DNA of 64,000 nt from Burhinus oedicnemus (taxonomy: Eukaryota > Chordata > Aves > Charadriiformes > Burhinidae): contig VFFE01006690.1 in assembly GCA_008921705.1 (NCBI GenBank), forward strand, positions 91,173-155,172, given 5' to 3'. Both the position numbers and the translations under genes were made by a program. Each line of letters begins with the position of its first letter. The stretch's first letter is position 1. Under the pieces are notes generated by a model that did not search any database, had not been told where the DNA came from, and saw only the letters and a program-made list of their open reading frames with translations. Shown one piece after another: positions 24,214 to 37,866 of the stretch.

Positions 24214-27170
24214 CAGTAAAGGAAATGTTTGTTTGCCAGAATTGTAAAAAAGGTCAGTCACTAAAAAGTAGAGGCATTCCAATTGGTAGAATGAGTAATG
24301 AGTGTAATTTCTCAGGCGAGCACAGTAATTTAGAGGAATAGTTACATGAAGTTGTGGTGGGGCTTAAGAATAGGTTTTTGATCTGGCAATAGTGGCACGT
24401 GGAAGAAGACAAAACAGTAGTGGAATCGGAATTCAAAATGCAGGAATTAATGCCTGCATATTTAAACAAGTGCAGAAAAGACATACAAAAGTGTTTGTTC
24501 CAGGAAATGAAGAAAATGGCTCAGTTAGACTATTTTCTATTAATGAGATTATGAGACAACCAGATTGCAGTATGAGACTAGTTTTGCAGGTAGATAATAT
24601 AGGGTACAAAAGAGCAATTAATCTAGTAGAAAATCACTGATTGGATGCCAGAACCTGATAAAGATCTCAACCCTCGACGAAATTAAGGGCCTCTGAAGTA
24701 CATCAGTCTGAGCAAAATCCAGTAACTTCTCCTGTAAGCTTAGACTTCATGGATTTAGAAATCTGTATGGCCATCTCTATTCCTACTACTTTTCTTTTCT
24801 TTGAAGCCTGCAGCCATTTTTGCACATAACAAGAAGCTGTCATCTTGATTTATGCTTCCGTCTACCTAGTGATCATCTTTTTGTTTTATTTGGGTATAGT
24901 TTCTTTACCAATTATTTTAAAATGTCTGGAACCCGATTAATTTTATGTAAACTGGAGGGATGTAGCGGGAGCATAGTGAAAGGGACTTAAGACTTTATTT
25001 TTTCCAATCTAATATATATGCCCAGAGAGCTTCCTGGTGGAGACACAGCCTATACTGGCAAAAGAATACTTTGACTGGCTATCACTTAGGACAGCACCTT
25101 AAATAGGACTTGCAGAATATACTTTCTCTTAGCTGGTTATACCTTTACGTAGGAATGTGGTGGGGGGAATCACATCTCTGACAAATGGTGTAAAAATTTA
25201 AAGGTATAGATAATGTAGTTAATACTTTAATGTTAAAATCTTAAAATTCTGTAGAGATGTACAGGGTTTTTGTAACCAGCACTTTCCACTATTTCAGCTC
25301 ATCACTCTGCTACATAGGGAACATTTACCTGGAGAGAATAAATGTCTTATGTCACTCCCACTCTACAGATTCTGTTGCCTGTAAGAATACATTTTTCCTT
25401 TTAATATTAAGGGCTTAAATATATAAAAATGACTGTTACTATCAGATTTATTACCTGATATATAAGTATATACTTTATAAAGTGTGTGTATACATACATA
25501 TATACACATATATGTGTATATATACACCCTGATATATGAATCTCATTATAATTCCTATAGGATTAGAGCAAGGAGACTGAATACCTCCTTAGCCAAAGTT
25601 GATTGTTCATCTGTCAAAGACAGGGAAATAGGCAGCAGCAAGTCATAGCAGAGAAAGGAGTCAGAAATTGCTCAATTAGCTCAGAAACTGCTGCAAGATT
25701 CCCCTTTAAACACAGACTTTGTGAAGAAGACCTGTCCTCACAATTGAACAAGAAAAAAATGGAACATAGGTGGAATAAAATGCCCATGAGAAAGATTACA
25801 TATGAAGAGACTGGGAGGAACCAATTGTCATAGTTTGTATACAATGTGTTTGGGCTTCAATGGACAGAAATGGGTGACTTCCTGTCTAGTTGAGAGACTG
25901 GGAAAGGTGCAAAAGCCAGGGAATAGATGCAGCCGTGATTTAAGTAAGGGCAGGGAAAAGAGGGAGAAGAGTTGCAGCTGTGACTATCATATGGTCCCTC
26001 TGGAGTTCAGTGCAGGGTTACACGTCTGCCCTTCCTCTGGTATTCCTGAAACATGTAGAATCCACCACTTTTTTGCAAGGCTAAAAGCTTCAGTTCTCCT
26101 CGGTGTCATTTGACCCTTAGTCACAGCTCACGCTCTGGAACTTGTTTCTTTACATGACTCCTTCAGAGGGCTGAATTTTGATCAAAACCAAACAGTAGAA
26201 GTGGTCCATAGAGTATGGCTGCAACCAGAAGGGTTCGCTGCCCACATTCGCTTTCTCTTTCTGCTAGCATATTCTCTATTCATATCGGTTTCTAGATCAG
26301 TCCATTGCATGCCAGTGTTCCATAGCAACTCAGCATAGACTTAGCCCTCTCTTTTTTGTATGTAGTCTGGCCAGGCCAGCCCTGTACCATCTTTGCTGTT
26401 TCTGTTTAACTTTCCCACAGCCAAAACCCCACTCCTTTACCAGGTGAGATACCAAGCTATTTTCATTGGAACATGCCAACTTCACCAAATGTATTCTTGG
26501 CTGTAACTCAAAAATCATATCTCTGTCCATCTTGTTTTGTTTTGTTTTGTCTCCTCTGGCTGGGCTTTATCCATGTCTGGCTCATGTCTGACCTCACTCT
26601 AGCTGCTGGAGCAAGTTAGCACACTGCCATCCTCTTCCTTCCTAAGCCACTGAACTGTGTACATGTTTCCTGTTGTTCCTTACTGATTGCTATGTGACAG
26701 TGTTGCAAGACCACTGCAAGGCTGATTTTACACTGTTTAGTTGATGTAATATTAGCAGTAATAATAGCAATCTAAGAGGGTGGTCCCCCTAACCTTAAAA
26801 GCAGAGGGGAACACCAACAAGTTAGAACATGCAGGAGGGCTATGCCCCAGTCTTAGAAGGCCACCAAGAAATCTCCAGGCAAGTCCTGCCCCATGCAAAG
26901 AGGCTAATCCTGCGAGTCTGACCAAAAGACCCATGCACCCTGACCCAAGCTGCCAGGATGACCATGGCAGTTGCTGGGGCAGCATTTGGGCTTTGCACTG
27001 TGCTGCAAGATACACGCAACATTGCACACTAAAATGGAAAAAACAACAAAAATGCCAGCTTCGGAAGAATGTTTGTGGGGACCATAAGCGTGGGCAATTT
27101 AGTGCTGGCTAAGAAGTCTGCAAGCTTCTTAGCAGACTAGAAGCTGGGGGGTGGGGGAGTGGGCAGCATC
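24214..27170. other. Intergenic, no gene recognised
   Basis: AT-rich DNA without a recognisable exon or repeat apart from the AT/CA palindrome at 25498-25523 and a (TTTTG)n run near 26531-26550. Open frames up to 110 codons (25802-26113 and 26780-27112, plus) lack recognisable homology. Confidence 0.55.
25498..25523. repeat. 26-bp perfect palindrome in TA/CA-rich DNA
   Basis: The 26 bases are exactly self-complementary around the centre between 25510 and 25511 (arms ATATATACACATA / TATGTGTATATAT). It sits in a longer alternating purine-pyrimidine tract (about 25481-25527), so it could extrude a cruciform or adopt Z-DNA. It is likely a product of microsatellite slippage. Confidence 0.85.
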
Positions 27171-29470
27171 CTACTGTAGTTCTGCTGGTAACTCCATGGC
27201 AAAAATGTCATTTGGGACATATATCCCTGTTTTCTGGATACACTTTACATCATCAAAAACATAGCCCTTCCCTTCTGTGATGCTTTCCATGCAGGGTTTG
27301 CACTTCTCACAAAAAATCATAGCCAAATAAACAGTTTGTTTTTTAACAAACTTCTGCTTCTGCAAACATTCCCAGACCTGCACTTCAGTCTGCAGCTGGG
27401 GCACCTTACTCTCACATCCATGTTAACTGCACAGTTGTGTGACAAGCAGAGCTGACAATACGTGCAGTTATGGAAGTGACTATACCACCTGTGACAAACA
27501 GCACTAAAGTTGCTTGCCTAAATAACTTTCTGACATCCTTGACACTGTGATAAGTTTGATCGTGTGAAAGGAGGAAGGAGGTATTGGAATATTTATGGTG
27601 ATTGCTTGGCTTAAAAATACCCTAATTTTTTTCCCCTCAGATAGGAGGACGATGCAGCATATAACATGCAGCAGGTCTTCAGGCAAGGCGATCTCACTCA
27701 GTATGAACTTCTTGGGCACAGACCACCCCAGTTTGTGAAGCAGCTCTTTTGCACCAATTAACAAGTGAACATCTGTCAGATCCCTCACGGCTCCAAGCCC
27801 TGTGAGACTCCCAGCAAAACAGAGGTTATTGTTACCATTATTAAAATCAATTAAATAGTACCACTTTTTGTCTATGATAGACTGTAGGGTTGTGTCCTAT
27901 GCTCCCAGCTGCTTTTACAATAATGACAGCCAAGAGAAAAGCCTGATCAAAAACACAGCTCTCATTTACTCTGTAGGAGAGTACCGATACAGTCTAAAAT
28001 TCTCTCTGCTTTCATATTGCTTAAATTAGTAGTGGGAGAATATAAAGTGTTGTGCACGCTCACAGCTTCAAGATGGATCTGAGTGTAATCACCAGGATCA
28101 AACATTGGCATGAGTGGTTAAAACAAACATTTCTTGTAGTGATACCTGGCCTAAATTAACAAATCTGTATTCTCCTACATATTACTTAGCTCCAAGCCTC
28201 TGGATGTGCATTACCGTTGCTGCACATCCGCAACAAATGCCTCCTGCTCTACCTCCTCTGCTACATTTGGGTGTAGAGGTAACACTGCACTTTCAAATGC
28301 CCCCGCAGAACTTGGGTGTGCTACCAGTGGCCCATCCTAGTAGACATCCTCATTGTGAACTTGTTCACAGTGGGCACAGCCCCTTGTTCTATAGGGTCAG
28401 TGCAGTATCAAGGATGTCCCTTCCAGGGAATCCTCTTCTGCCCTAGCAGAAGACATGTTCACTGCCCCGCAGATTCATAAAAAGAGTTTGCACTTGCAGG
28501 ACTTGTGGTTGCCATAAACACTCTCTAGCAAGATGGTCATAATAATGCAGAATTTGTTTAGCTTTACTAATGAGCAGTCTTTGTTGTAACAGTGTTTTCT
28601 GTTTTGCTGTGCGAAGAATTAACTGCAACACCAGCACTTTTATACCCTCCACCTTGCCTGCTACTCCTCTATATCCAATAATAACCATGGTCTTCAGCTC
28701 TGCAGAACTCCCACTGGTTTTTTTTGGTATTGGTCTTTCAGCCATAGCTGTGGTCTTTAAGACTACAGTCTGTAGGCTGCATCCCAAAGCCTGAGTCTTG
28801 CTTCTTCCACGGTAATCATGGTCTAACATGATTAATAACATGGCCTTTATTTCATTCTTAGTCTTCTGCTTTTCATTTGCAACATCAACCTAAGGATAAG
28901 GAAACAAGCTTCCAACCCAACTATTAGTAGTCATACAAGTTATAAGCTCAGCCACAGCTGGGGGTAAAGGGTGCTTCCTCACAACCCACATTCTCTGAGT
29001 GAAACTTACCTTGAAATTCAGTTCACGGCCTCGGCTCATGTGGTCTTTTACAAGAAGCCCTTCGGGCTCAGACTGCCCACTAGCGTCTCTTAAGGACTTC
29101 TGTACAACCTAAGGTTCTCCTACGACAGTCTGGCTTTTTAAGCCCTGAGAAGGCTCAGACCACTGCAGTCGCATGTACTCCACCTAGCGTTACTACCCTT
29201 GGCAACAAAACTAAAGCATTTCACAGGATTGCTAGTTGAGTGCAACTGTCTCTCTTCTCTCATTCCAGTACTAAGAGTGAGGAATTTGTCCTGGAGCTCC
29301 CTGTGTATTCAAACAATACAGCTATCTTCTTTTCTGCTAGCAGGAATCTGCTGCCCTGTAAATCTCAGAAGTCCAGTCACAATTCTACTCTGCTGCACAA
29401 CAAATAGAATGTCTTTAGGACAATATTTGACATTGGCAGTCTTTTGAATTTGTTCATTCTGACATTGGGC
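27171..29470 (-). other. Unidentified coding-like minus-strand tracts
   Basis: Several open, protein-like tracts follow each other on the minus strand. At 28890-28443 there is a frame of about 150 codons preceded by an acceptor-like TTTCCTTATCCTTAG. At 29104-29008 a frame ends ..RELNFK just before AAG|GTAAGT, and the two would join in phase. At 27790-27504 and 27404-27171 there are further frames, the last with a CEKCKPC cysteine cluster and ending ELPAELQ-stop. Between 29450 and 29160 another frame is open apart from one stop. I do not recognise the protein. It could be an unidentified or decaying gene between NFX1 and SLC12A7, or chance. No function is proposed. Confidence 0.3.
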
Positions 29471-31316
29471 TTATCTGCTTTGAAGACTGCACAAGCTTTT
29501 GAGCAATCACTGTGCCTGTCCTTGAGAAGCCAAGCTCAAGCTCAACAGCTCGAGATATATGGCTCCAGCCCAGTTTCCAGTGTCATTCATCTACAGTGGT
29601 AGATGTATGCTACCTTCCTTGCTACCTTCATATCTTCAAGCATAAAGAAAGAAATCTTCCCCATACCCTTCCAGTGTTCTCCATCCGTTTGGCACCCTTA
29701 TGACAAAAGACTGCCAGCAGTAATACAATATAGCAGGAACTCTGCAATGAAAATCCCCAGTCATTACCTGAGTCAATGCCTTTTTCTCTCTCCTGCCTAA
29801 TCTGCTTTTCCTAAAACTCCTCCTGAAATGGGTTTATATGGGGCCACACTCCCACTCTGCACCTACAGTGGCCAAACCTCCCATCTAGTAACAATTTGGG
29901 AGTTTAGTACCTAGAGAGGGGAGAGATCATTACTGACTTGGCTGGAGGACCGAATTTGAACTGAACAACCAAATGGGGATCAATAAGTGACTGGAGCCAG
30001 TGAGCTATGGAGTAAATCCAAAATTGCACTCTTCAGCTGTGACCTTGGTGGGAAAAAGTCTTAGCTCTAAATGTGCATAATTCTAAAGTAGTTTTTATTA
30101 ATATTAATTTCTTTCACATTAATTTGTAGACCTGGATAATGTTTTGAAAAATATTTTACAGGGTGACTGGTTTAGCTTTTATTCACTTGAAGAGTACCAC
30201 ATTTACCACTACTCAGCTGATTCTTTCAGGTATTTTTTGCAAATCCTTTTGCTTCTGAAAACAAACCTTTTCTATAACTTCTTGATATAGCTGGTAAGAT
30301 GTCCATTCCACAGAATCAACTGAGTTTGCTTTAATAAGTTTTTGATGATAGAAGCTGTTTGGCCATTAAAAGTATTTGCATCATTGAAGAATTAAATATC
30401 AGGTAATACTTAAAGAATGCTTTATTAATCTCAAAATAACAACAGCTCTCTCTTCAAGGGTGGCAAAAAAAGCCAATGCCTTTCTAAATTATTTTAATTT
30501 TAGATATTCTTTGATGCAAAAGACACCTGCTATGAAGCACTGAAATAAACAGTTTTTTTCATTCACTTAAAATACATCTCCTGTTAAAAATCTGCTGCTT
30601 TTAACATTATTATCCCCAAAATTAGTATTTGAATTTAACTATAACTGTCTTTGAATCTGTAAACACTGTGGTAACTGAAGGATTACAGCCTCACTATAAG
30701 TGAGCTACAAAATTGCATATACAGCTTATGAGCTCCTAGGAAACCATGAAAATTTTATTTCCTTTCATTCAATCAATTCTGTTCTAGCAGAAGATATTCT
30801 GCCCGTGAATGTATAAAAACTGCTGAATGGTAGACATTAGAAAAGTACAAAAGCTGTATCAGAATAAACAACAACAAAAGATTAACAACTATCAAATTTG
30901 GAACAAAACAACTATCAGAAGCCATGAGCATTGAACACTTCAATGTGACTGCAGAATTACCTCTTCTATCAATTAAGCAATCATGGTCTTTTTGAAAAAG
31001 ACAAAATATAGCACAGATGTTGGCATATTAGTAAAATTGCTCATGACTTCTGAAGACTGTATACAACATTCAGAAAAATGAATAAAACAGACCAAGATGA
31101 TATGAGAATCAACAGCCTGTTCAAAAGGAAACTCAGGGAGGTCAAGACAGCCAAGATGTCTTTGACCGGCAAAGACATGTAGAGAATCTGATGAACTGAA
31201 CTCTATAAATATAGCTAACATGGTATGTAGAAAAAGAACTGTTAAAGCTCCAGGACAAAACTTAGTCAAGAGCATAGCTTGTTTAAGTTGTCCATAATTT
31301 GTCAGCACAATATGCA
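29471..31316. other. Intergenic, nothing recognised
   Basis: AT-rich sequence with only short open frames and no recognisable repeat, exon or RNA gene. Confidence 0.5.
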
Positions 31317-31497
31317 GCCGGCTGCTTTTGCCACAAGGGTGCACTGCTAACTCACGTTCAACTTGCTGCCCACCGGAACGCCCTGTTCCCTAGGTCTTTT
31401 TACATAAAGCTGCTGTCTAGAAAATGGGGTCTAGCCTGTAGGGTTGCATGGGGTTATTCCATTCCAGGTGCATGGCTGCGTGTACATTTAGGCTGAA
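31317..31497 (-). mobile_element. CR1 LINE internal fragment
   Basis: CTTTTGCCACAAGGGTGCAC..AACTCACGTTCAACTTGCTG..CCCTGTTCCCTAGGTCTTTT is the reverse of a standard CR1 coding segment. The usual form is CAAGTTGAACATGAGCCAGCAGTG with the preceding CTGGGGGT.CTGGT phrase. About 180 bp remain and neither CR1 end is present. Confidence 0.72.
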
Positions 31498-34049
31498 GGC
31501 TCAAATAATTTCTCAGTCAGGACTGGAAAAAATGGGAGAACAAAGGGGGTTTATCAGCTCCTTCTTTGTAAATGCATTACTTAGTCAGAACTTAGATGTC
31601 AGCAGGTAAGATGTAGCACTCCTTAAATGCCTAATAAAGTTACCAGAAATACACCTTAAATAAAAATTCATTAATGAGTTATTTCATCAATATTTCAGTG
31701 GCATCAGTCCAATATCTGTTTAATCACTGCCTACTTCAACAGAATATAATTAGAATTGCATAAGCCTTTGACTGAAGGTGCTGAACTGTCCTTCCTAAGC
31801 TGTGACACACATACTTAATTGGAAACTTTGGCGCTTATTTATTTGATGCCAACATACTGAATTTAAACACCAACTTAAATCAGTACTTACCCCAAGAGTT
31901 ACTGCACTGACTGAAGATTTTAATTAATGCTTCCTGAAACAGCATTCATTAATATCTGTTAAGAGGTATCTAACTGGGTAAACAGTAAATTCAGAAATTC
32001 CTTAAATTGCTTGTTAAAAAGATAAGCTGTCCAGGTGCCATGAATGAGAGAACATACCTTCCTGACCGTATTGTTTGATAGGCAACTATCCAACAAATCC
32101 CACTACTCAGTTTTCACCACAGCCTTTTATTTCCTAGAACTTAGATTTATAAAAAATACTGTAGTAAAACATGTAAGCTTAGTCTACATACACAATTTTG
32201 AAAGAGAGCCCTTTGGTTCCTACCTACCACATAAAAAGTGTTCTATTAAGATGAGGTTTTCTTTACAGTCATCATGATTTTTTTGTTTAGTTACAGCTAC
32301 TTAAAAGTGAAGCCTTCTAGTTCTCTGACTAGAGTAAGTTTCCTACCCTTTAAGGGAATAAATGTGGATGTAGCAAGAAGACTGAACACTGGAATAAGCA
32401 CACATTAGATCCAGTAGAAAGCTGAATCATTTACTAGGTGGCAGTTCCTGGACATGATTTCACAGAAAGTAAAGTTGTGAGGGGCAAGCAAAGCAGATCT
32501 CCACACAACAGACACATTTCCACCCTCCTTCCTCTCACTGAAAAGAGCTCCAGAGCAGGCAACTGTAGGTCATACAGCTATGGAGCCTAAACCAATTTAC
32601 AGAGGATTGCCTGACCAGAAAGGTGCTATGCCTTGGTCTCTGCTCTGAAAAAGATTCTTTCAGTGGCAAAAAACATTTTCTATTGTGAGAGACTTGTATT
32701 TTCCATAGAAATGTAAAATTGGATACCCTGACTTAAAAAAAAAATTAATGGTGCTGGAAACAGTAGCTCATGGGTTGGCAGAACAAGACATAAGTCTTGA
32801 CTGTAGAAGGGCAGCTCACCCATACCACAGCAAAGATTATTCAGCAGCAGATTTCACCCACTGAACGTAAGACACACTCACCTATCCTTTGGCTGAAAGC
32901 TGAAAGGATCCACGTTGCTACCTGCAACAGGGTCCTATTTACACCAAAGGATTCCCAGGATCCTTCTGGGACCTGGCTTCTCCCAGGATAGCAGCAACAA
33001 GGTCTCCTTCCCTCTGCTCAAGAAGCTGGACTGCTTCCTCCAAAAATCTTGAGATGACAAAGACTAAGAAACCTGGTCTACAGCTCAGGAGCATCCAAAA
33101 ATACAGCCTCTCTAAAGATACCCTTTCTGCTGTCTCTGGCATTCTGGTTCATGGCTAAATAACAAAGTGTTATTTGCACATCAACCATCTTACTAATTCA
33201 GCATCTAGTAGGATGAGAACAGCATTTGTTAAGTAGCAAGGCTTCTGCTGGGAATTCAGCATCTACTAAGTCTAAAATACTCAAAACCCAACATTATTTG
33301 AACAGTAGTATCTATCTAAGCATTTATTTAGTAGGGGACTGTTGTGACCATGTCATGACTTGAATGACTATTTCCAAACAAGGACAAGGTAAGTGAACAG
33401 ATTTGTCACTTTGGCTGCCATTTGCGTGCACTGATAACAATGACGTGTTTGGTCACCTTCTAGTCAATGACAGTCCTCAACTGAAGTGCAAGTAGTTTTT
33501 TCAGGCAGAGATTTCCAATTAAGATCTGTTTTGCAATGCTTATATACCTGCAACATGCCATCTTCATCCGCCAAAATATCCTGAAAAAGGAAGTCCATAC
33601 ATCCTGGCAGTTGAGGTAGTGAGACAAAAGGTTTTCAGCTGTCTTTCAAGAACTCTTCAATCTCCGATCATTTCTTGAATTTCTTTGAGCCATCTTGCAC
33701 TCCATCTGAAATACCAGGTCAGGACACTGTAATTTTTTGCCGCTATTCTTCATTTCTGTGTCTTTTGCCGTTGGAGAAGCATTACTTGGTATTATAAAAG
33801 TTTGAGGAAGCAGTTCAAATAATTTCAAACTTCTGATTTTCAGACTGTTTGTTTTATGAGTCTCCCTGCCATCTACTGAACTGTGTTGGCAAAATTTTCA
33901 CCCACCCCCGCCAACATTGGTCATCCCATATTTGTTAAATCTAATGCCCACAGGGACTTTTAAGTGACATTAGTCCTCACTTCCTCCCCCCATACCGCTC
34001 TTCTTTACAGTCACCATTACAATTGAACAGTGGGCAAACAACAATGAAG
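31498..34049. other. Intergenic between NFX1 3' end and the CR1 fragment
   Basis: No named gene. One minus-strand tract at about 33900-33646 stays open for more than 80 codons and ends in a stop. A second, shorter one lies at 33142-32939. Neither is recognised. The rest is AT-rich and featureless. Confidence 0.45.
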
Positions 34050-34070
34050 GGACGAGTTAAAATCATACAT

Positions 34071-34076
34071 TTTATT
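34071..34076 (-). terminator. NFX1: Candidate polyadenylation signal of NFX1
   Basis: AATAAA on the minus strand, about 3.8 kb after the NFX1 stop. It is chosen because the context (CAATAAAATG followed by T- and GT-containing sequence) is good and the interval up to the stop is repeat-free. Not proven. Confidence 0.35.
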
Positions 34077-37000
34077 GCCAAGTAGCATTTAGGCTGACAC
34101 AGTAAAGAGTTTTTCACATAACCAAAATGTACATTTCTATTCAGATAATCATCTCTCCTGTACTTCTGAATCCCAAGAAGGTAGCAGATAATCCTTACTT
34201 TCCATTTTCTGGGGAGTCCCTCTTTACTTGCTTCATTCTCCTTACAACATTCATTTAAAATCACTTCAAATCCAAGAAATCACATCTCATACTTCAAAAC
34301 TTGAGGACTCATGAAACTTCCATTTAAATCTTTATTGTTTCTCTGTGATATCTCAGTCTTCCACCTTTGGAATACCAAGACAAAGCTGGCAAGCAATTCC
34401 AAAGCACTGAACTTCGATTTATTTCAGGTTTATAAAGAAAGTAATTTTAGACCAGTAACTTCAAAAAAATCAAGTCAAATATAAAACTTTCAACAAATAA
34501 CAAGAATAAATGTTTTAGAACAATTTTACTTTGCTCATTTCATTACGCAGCAGATATTGTACAAAACTGCCATAGAAACAGTGGTATTGAAGTCTACTTA
34601 CGCATCTTACACAATTTTAGGTTAAACCCAAGCACTGAATATTCAGAGCACTTAGTTAAACAATATATATAGGTAATAGCCCAGTCCAAATGCCAAAGTA
34701 TCTGCCTATTTAATACACAGTTTTAAAAGCACTTCATGAAGTTGCATGAATTCCAACTGACATCACATTATTTATTTCAAAAGTTGTTCATTGCAGAGTA
34801 CTTTTTTCAAATGAATTTACAAGAAACAATATTATTCTTAGGGCTGTGGAAAATGACTAGCATATTGAAGCTTAAGTCTTGGTTCCAGTGATGTCAATAA
34901 GATTTTTGCCACTGACTTCACTGATGCAAAGATTTCTTTTATCCACTTTTTTTTCTATTAGATAAAAGGTGTAAAGGCCAGCTCAGATTTACAATAATAG
35001 CTATTTGAAAAATATTTCCATGAGGCACACATGCAATATGAAGATGAATTACCACAGATATTAAAACTACAGCCTTTAGCACTATTCCATATGAAAATCA
35101 CAGATACATTGCAGCAAAAGCAAAACAGAACAGAGGAGAGCACCACTGTTAAACTTTGCTGAGTTCCTTCTCAAGGCTATGTAACTATGTTCTGGGAAGA
35201 AAGACATCAATACTTTCTTTTTGGTATTACTTTCCCGGGTAAATGTATGGTATCATGTTTTAACCAAGTTATTAAAATGCATTTAAAAATAAATGCTTCT
35301 GTACATGTGACTTGCTTCGTAACTACAGATATGCTCCAACAGCCATGATTTAGAGATGTGTAACATGTATAAAAATCCGTAAACATTCATGGGGTCAAGA
35401 GGATTAGTGATGAGAATTATGACTTCTCGTTATTAACAGATTCAGTAATAATTATTAGTCTCATCTTGAGAAGTTGAAGATTACCTGGGTTTTCTTACTA
35501 AGAGCAGTGGCAGAATACTTGACTGCTGAATCGGATCTCACCAAGGTTCACATTTTTATGTTAAAGCCATAATCTGATAAAAATTCCAAAGAGCAGAGCT
35601 ACATATAATGCTATTAAAACTTTTTAATTTTTAAATTTCAAATCAGAGGTGCAAATGTGAAGTTTTAGCTATATTAATGTGAAACTGTGTTAATAGGCTT
35701 CAGCTTTATTCTATTTATTACCAACTAAATCACTTTGGTTTTCTGTAATGTTAGATCTACCTATGTTATACCAACTGCGTGTGCTCCAGTGTACATGCAT
35801 CTAACTTTATACTCTCAGCTTGCCAGACTTGTGTGCCAGCTCCTGTCCAGAACCTACCTTTGCAGTATAACTATGTACATTCTCCCTAACTAGCTTGAAA
35901 ACACTGCTATATTAACATGGTTTAGTTTCAAAGCCAGAATTAGCCTTCCTCTGGCCACATTGAGCTGGCACTTGGCTGCACGCACTGCAATAGATACACT
36001 CCTCACAATGAAGGGATTGAAGAAATACATTCCTGGAAAGATGCTGGGGAACTTATTTTGTCAACTGAACTTAGCAAAGCAGTACAACTTGTAGAATCAA
36101 ACATTAATTTGCTTAAGAAATTAGGGAAACATAAGCTATGTTAGTTTATTTTTCATTTCTGTTCACAAAATATAAAACAAAAAAGGTGAAACCAATTTAA
36201 ACCACTACTTGCAAATAAAAAGCCTGAACACTCTTGAGGCTTGAGAATCCTTCTGGTAACTCTTTTACCTTAAACATACGCATTTCAAATGTTTAGAAAC
36301 ATGTAAGACTCCACATTTTTTTTTAATGTGAAATAATACACTCCTACAAAAATAGGCAATAACAGCATGCATTTTAATTTTCAAAACATTTTGGGGGACA
36401 GATATGGTCTGCAAGTTTGCTGCTCATTCTTTCATGTTTCACAGGCTGTTCGAGATGAAATGTAGCCACAGAATGCTCCACATTTAAGTCTCAGGGTCAC
36501 ATGATAACTGTAAGTGAATCTAAGCAGGACAACTGCCTTCCATTTTCTCAGCAACAGATCTCACACTACAACCATAGTGAGCTGGCTGAAAAGTAAACCA
36601 GCAACAGATAACAAGTCTTTTCTAGATCTGTTTCTTCATTATGCTAAGCCCTTTTTAGCAGCAGCCTCTGAAGCTGTACAAGGGACTCAACCTCTAGTGC
36701 TACATGTAGCCAGCTGCATCTGATCAGACCCACAATCTCCTCTCCCAGACAGCTACTCACCTACCTTAACTCATCATCTGGAAAAAATTCACCATCTATA
36801 AGATCACTTCGGTGTCTTTCACTGTTTAAACCATCATCCCATTTTGTTTATGGCATTTCCCATAAAAAAAAGATCTTCCATTGCCAAACATTTGAGACAG
36901 ATTGTCTTACAAATTTTACAAATACTGTTCCAAATACATAACATACTTAAACCAAACTTCACACATTCACCTTAAGCTTGCACAGTACAGAAAAAGGTTA

Positions 37001-37163
37001 TAAACCCCCAATAAACCCATGCAACCCCCCCAAAAAAAAACCCCAGAAGACCATCAAGCTAACATATCTAAATACAAATTAAACCAAATAGAACCCCAAA
37101 ATAATACATAAAGTCTGATTTTGTTCAAGGTCTTGAATAGCAAAGTACTAATACATTTTTTAT

Positions 37164-37250
37164 GTTGGTTTTTTTGGGGTGGGGTTTTTTTGTTTGGTTT
37201 GGGTTTTGTCTTTTTTTTTCTGGGGGGGTTTTGTTTGTTTGGTTTTGTTT
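37164..37250 (+). repeat. GT-rich low-complexity block
   Basis: Roughly 87 bp of G/T only, with GGGGTGGGGT, a G7 run near 37222 and T runs up to nine. On the NFX1-sense (minus) strand it is A/C-rich. It is preceded at 37025-37044 by a CCCCCCC-AAAAAAAAA-CCCC tract. Confidence 0.8.
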
Positions 37251-37866
37251 TACATATCAAATTTGAGAAAAAGCAAAATAAGTCTTAATTCCCCATCTTC
37301 CCTGAATCGTGGTTCTTCAGAAAACAAAGAAAGTCTGTGCTCTTAATGGGCATTTAGTGTATATATTTCCTTCCATGTAGCAGAGTAACTCAAATTCCCA
37401 AATTTACCACATTAACACAAAAGTGAATTAATAAAATATGAAAACACTTCAAGAATATTCCCATCAGTGGTTTTAACACAGATTATTTCTTGTCCATTTT
37501 AAGTTGTGTGAGATACATCAAAATAAATCATTATCATTGTTCCTACTACCCCCAAAAAAATATTTGATTAGCAATTCTCTCACTTAAAAGGCATCAATGG
37601 AAATCTAAATCATTCTCTCAGCACATTAGATAAAAAATTGCACCAAACCCAGGTTTAAAAAGCTATACTACTGTTAGGTATTATCTTGTTACATAAACTG
37701 TAAAAATGAATAACTTTTTAAAGTATCACAATCAATTTAACTGTAGACGTTAAATAATTAATATTCTGAACAACCGACCATTTGACAGATACCCAAAAAG
37801 TGTCTCACACAGTAACCTAGTATCTTCACCTCTAAGCTTCTGTATCATAATTCTACATCAATCACT

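Larger units (their letters stand above)
34050..37866 (-). other. NFX1: Probable NFX1 3' untranslated region
   Basis: This stretch follows the NFX1 stop codon on the minus strand and, unlike its surroundings, holds no recognisable transposon. The minus strand has AATAAA at 34076-34071 in the context TTGGCAATAAAATGTATG, with T/G-rich sequence after it, which looks like a real polyadenylation site. Other AATAAA or ATTAAA copies lie closer to the stop, so shorter ends are possible. A GT-rich block at 37164-37250 and an adjacent C7A9 tract at about 37025 are within it. Inference from position and motif only. Confidence 0.4.
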
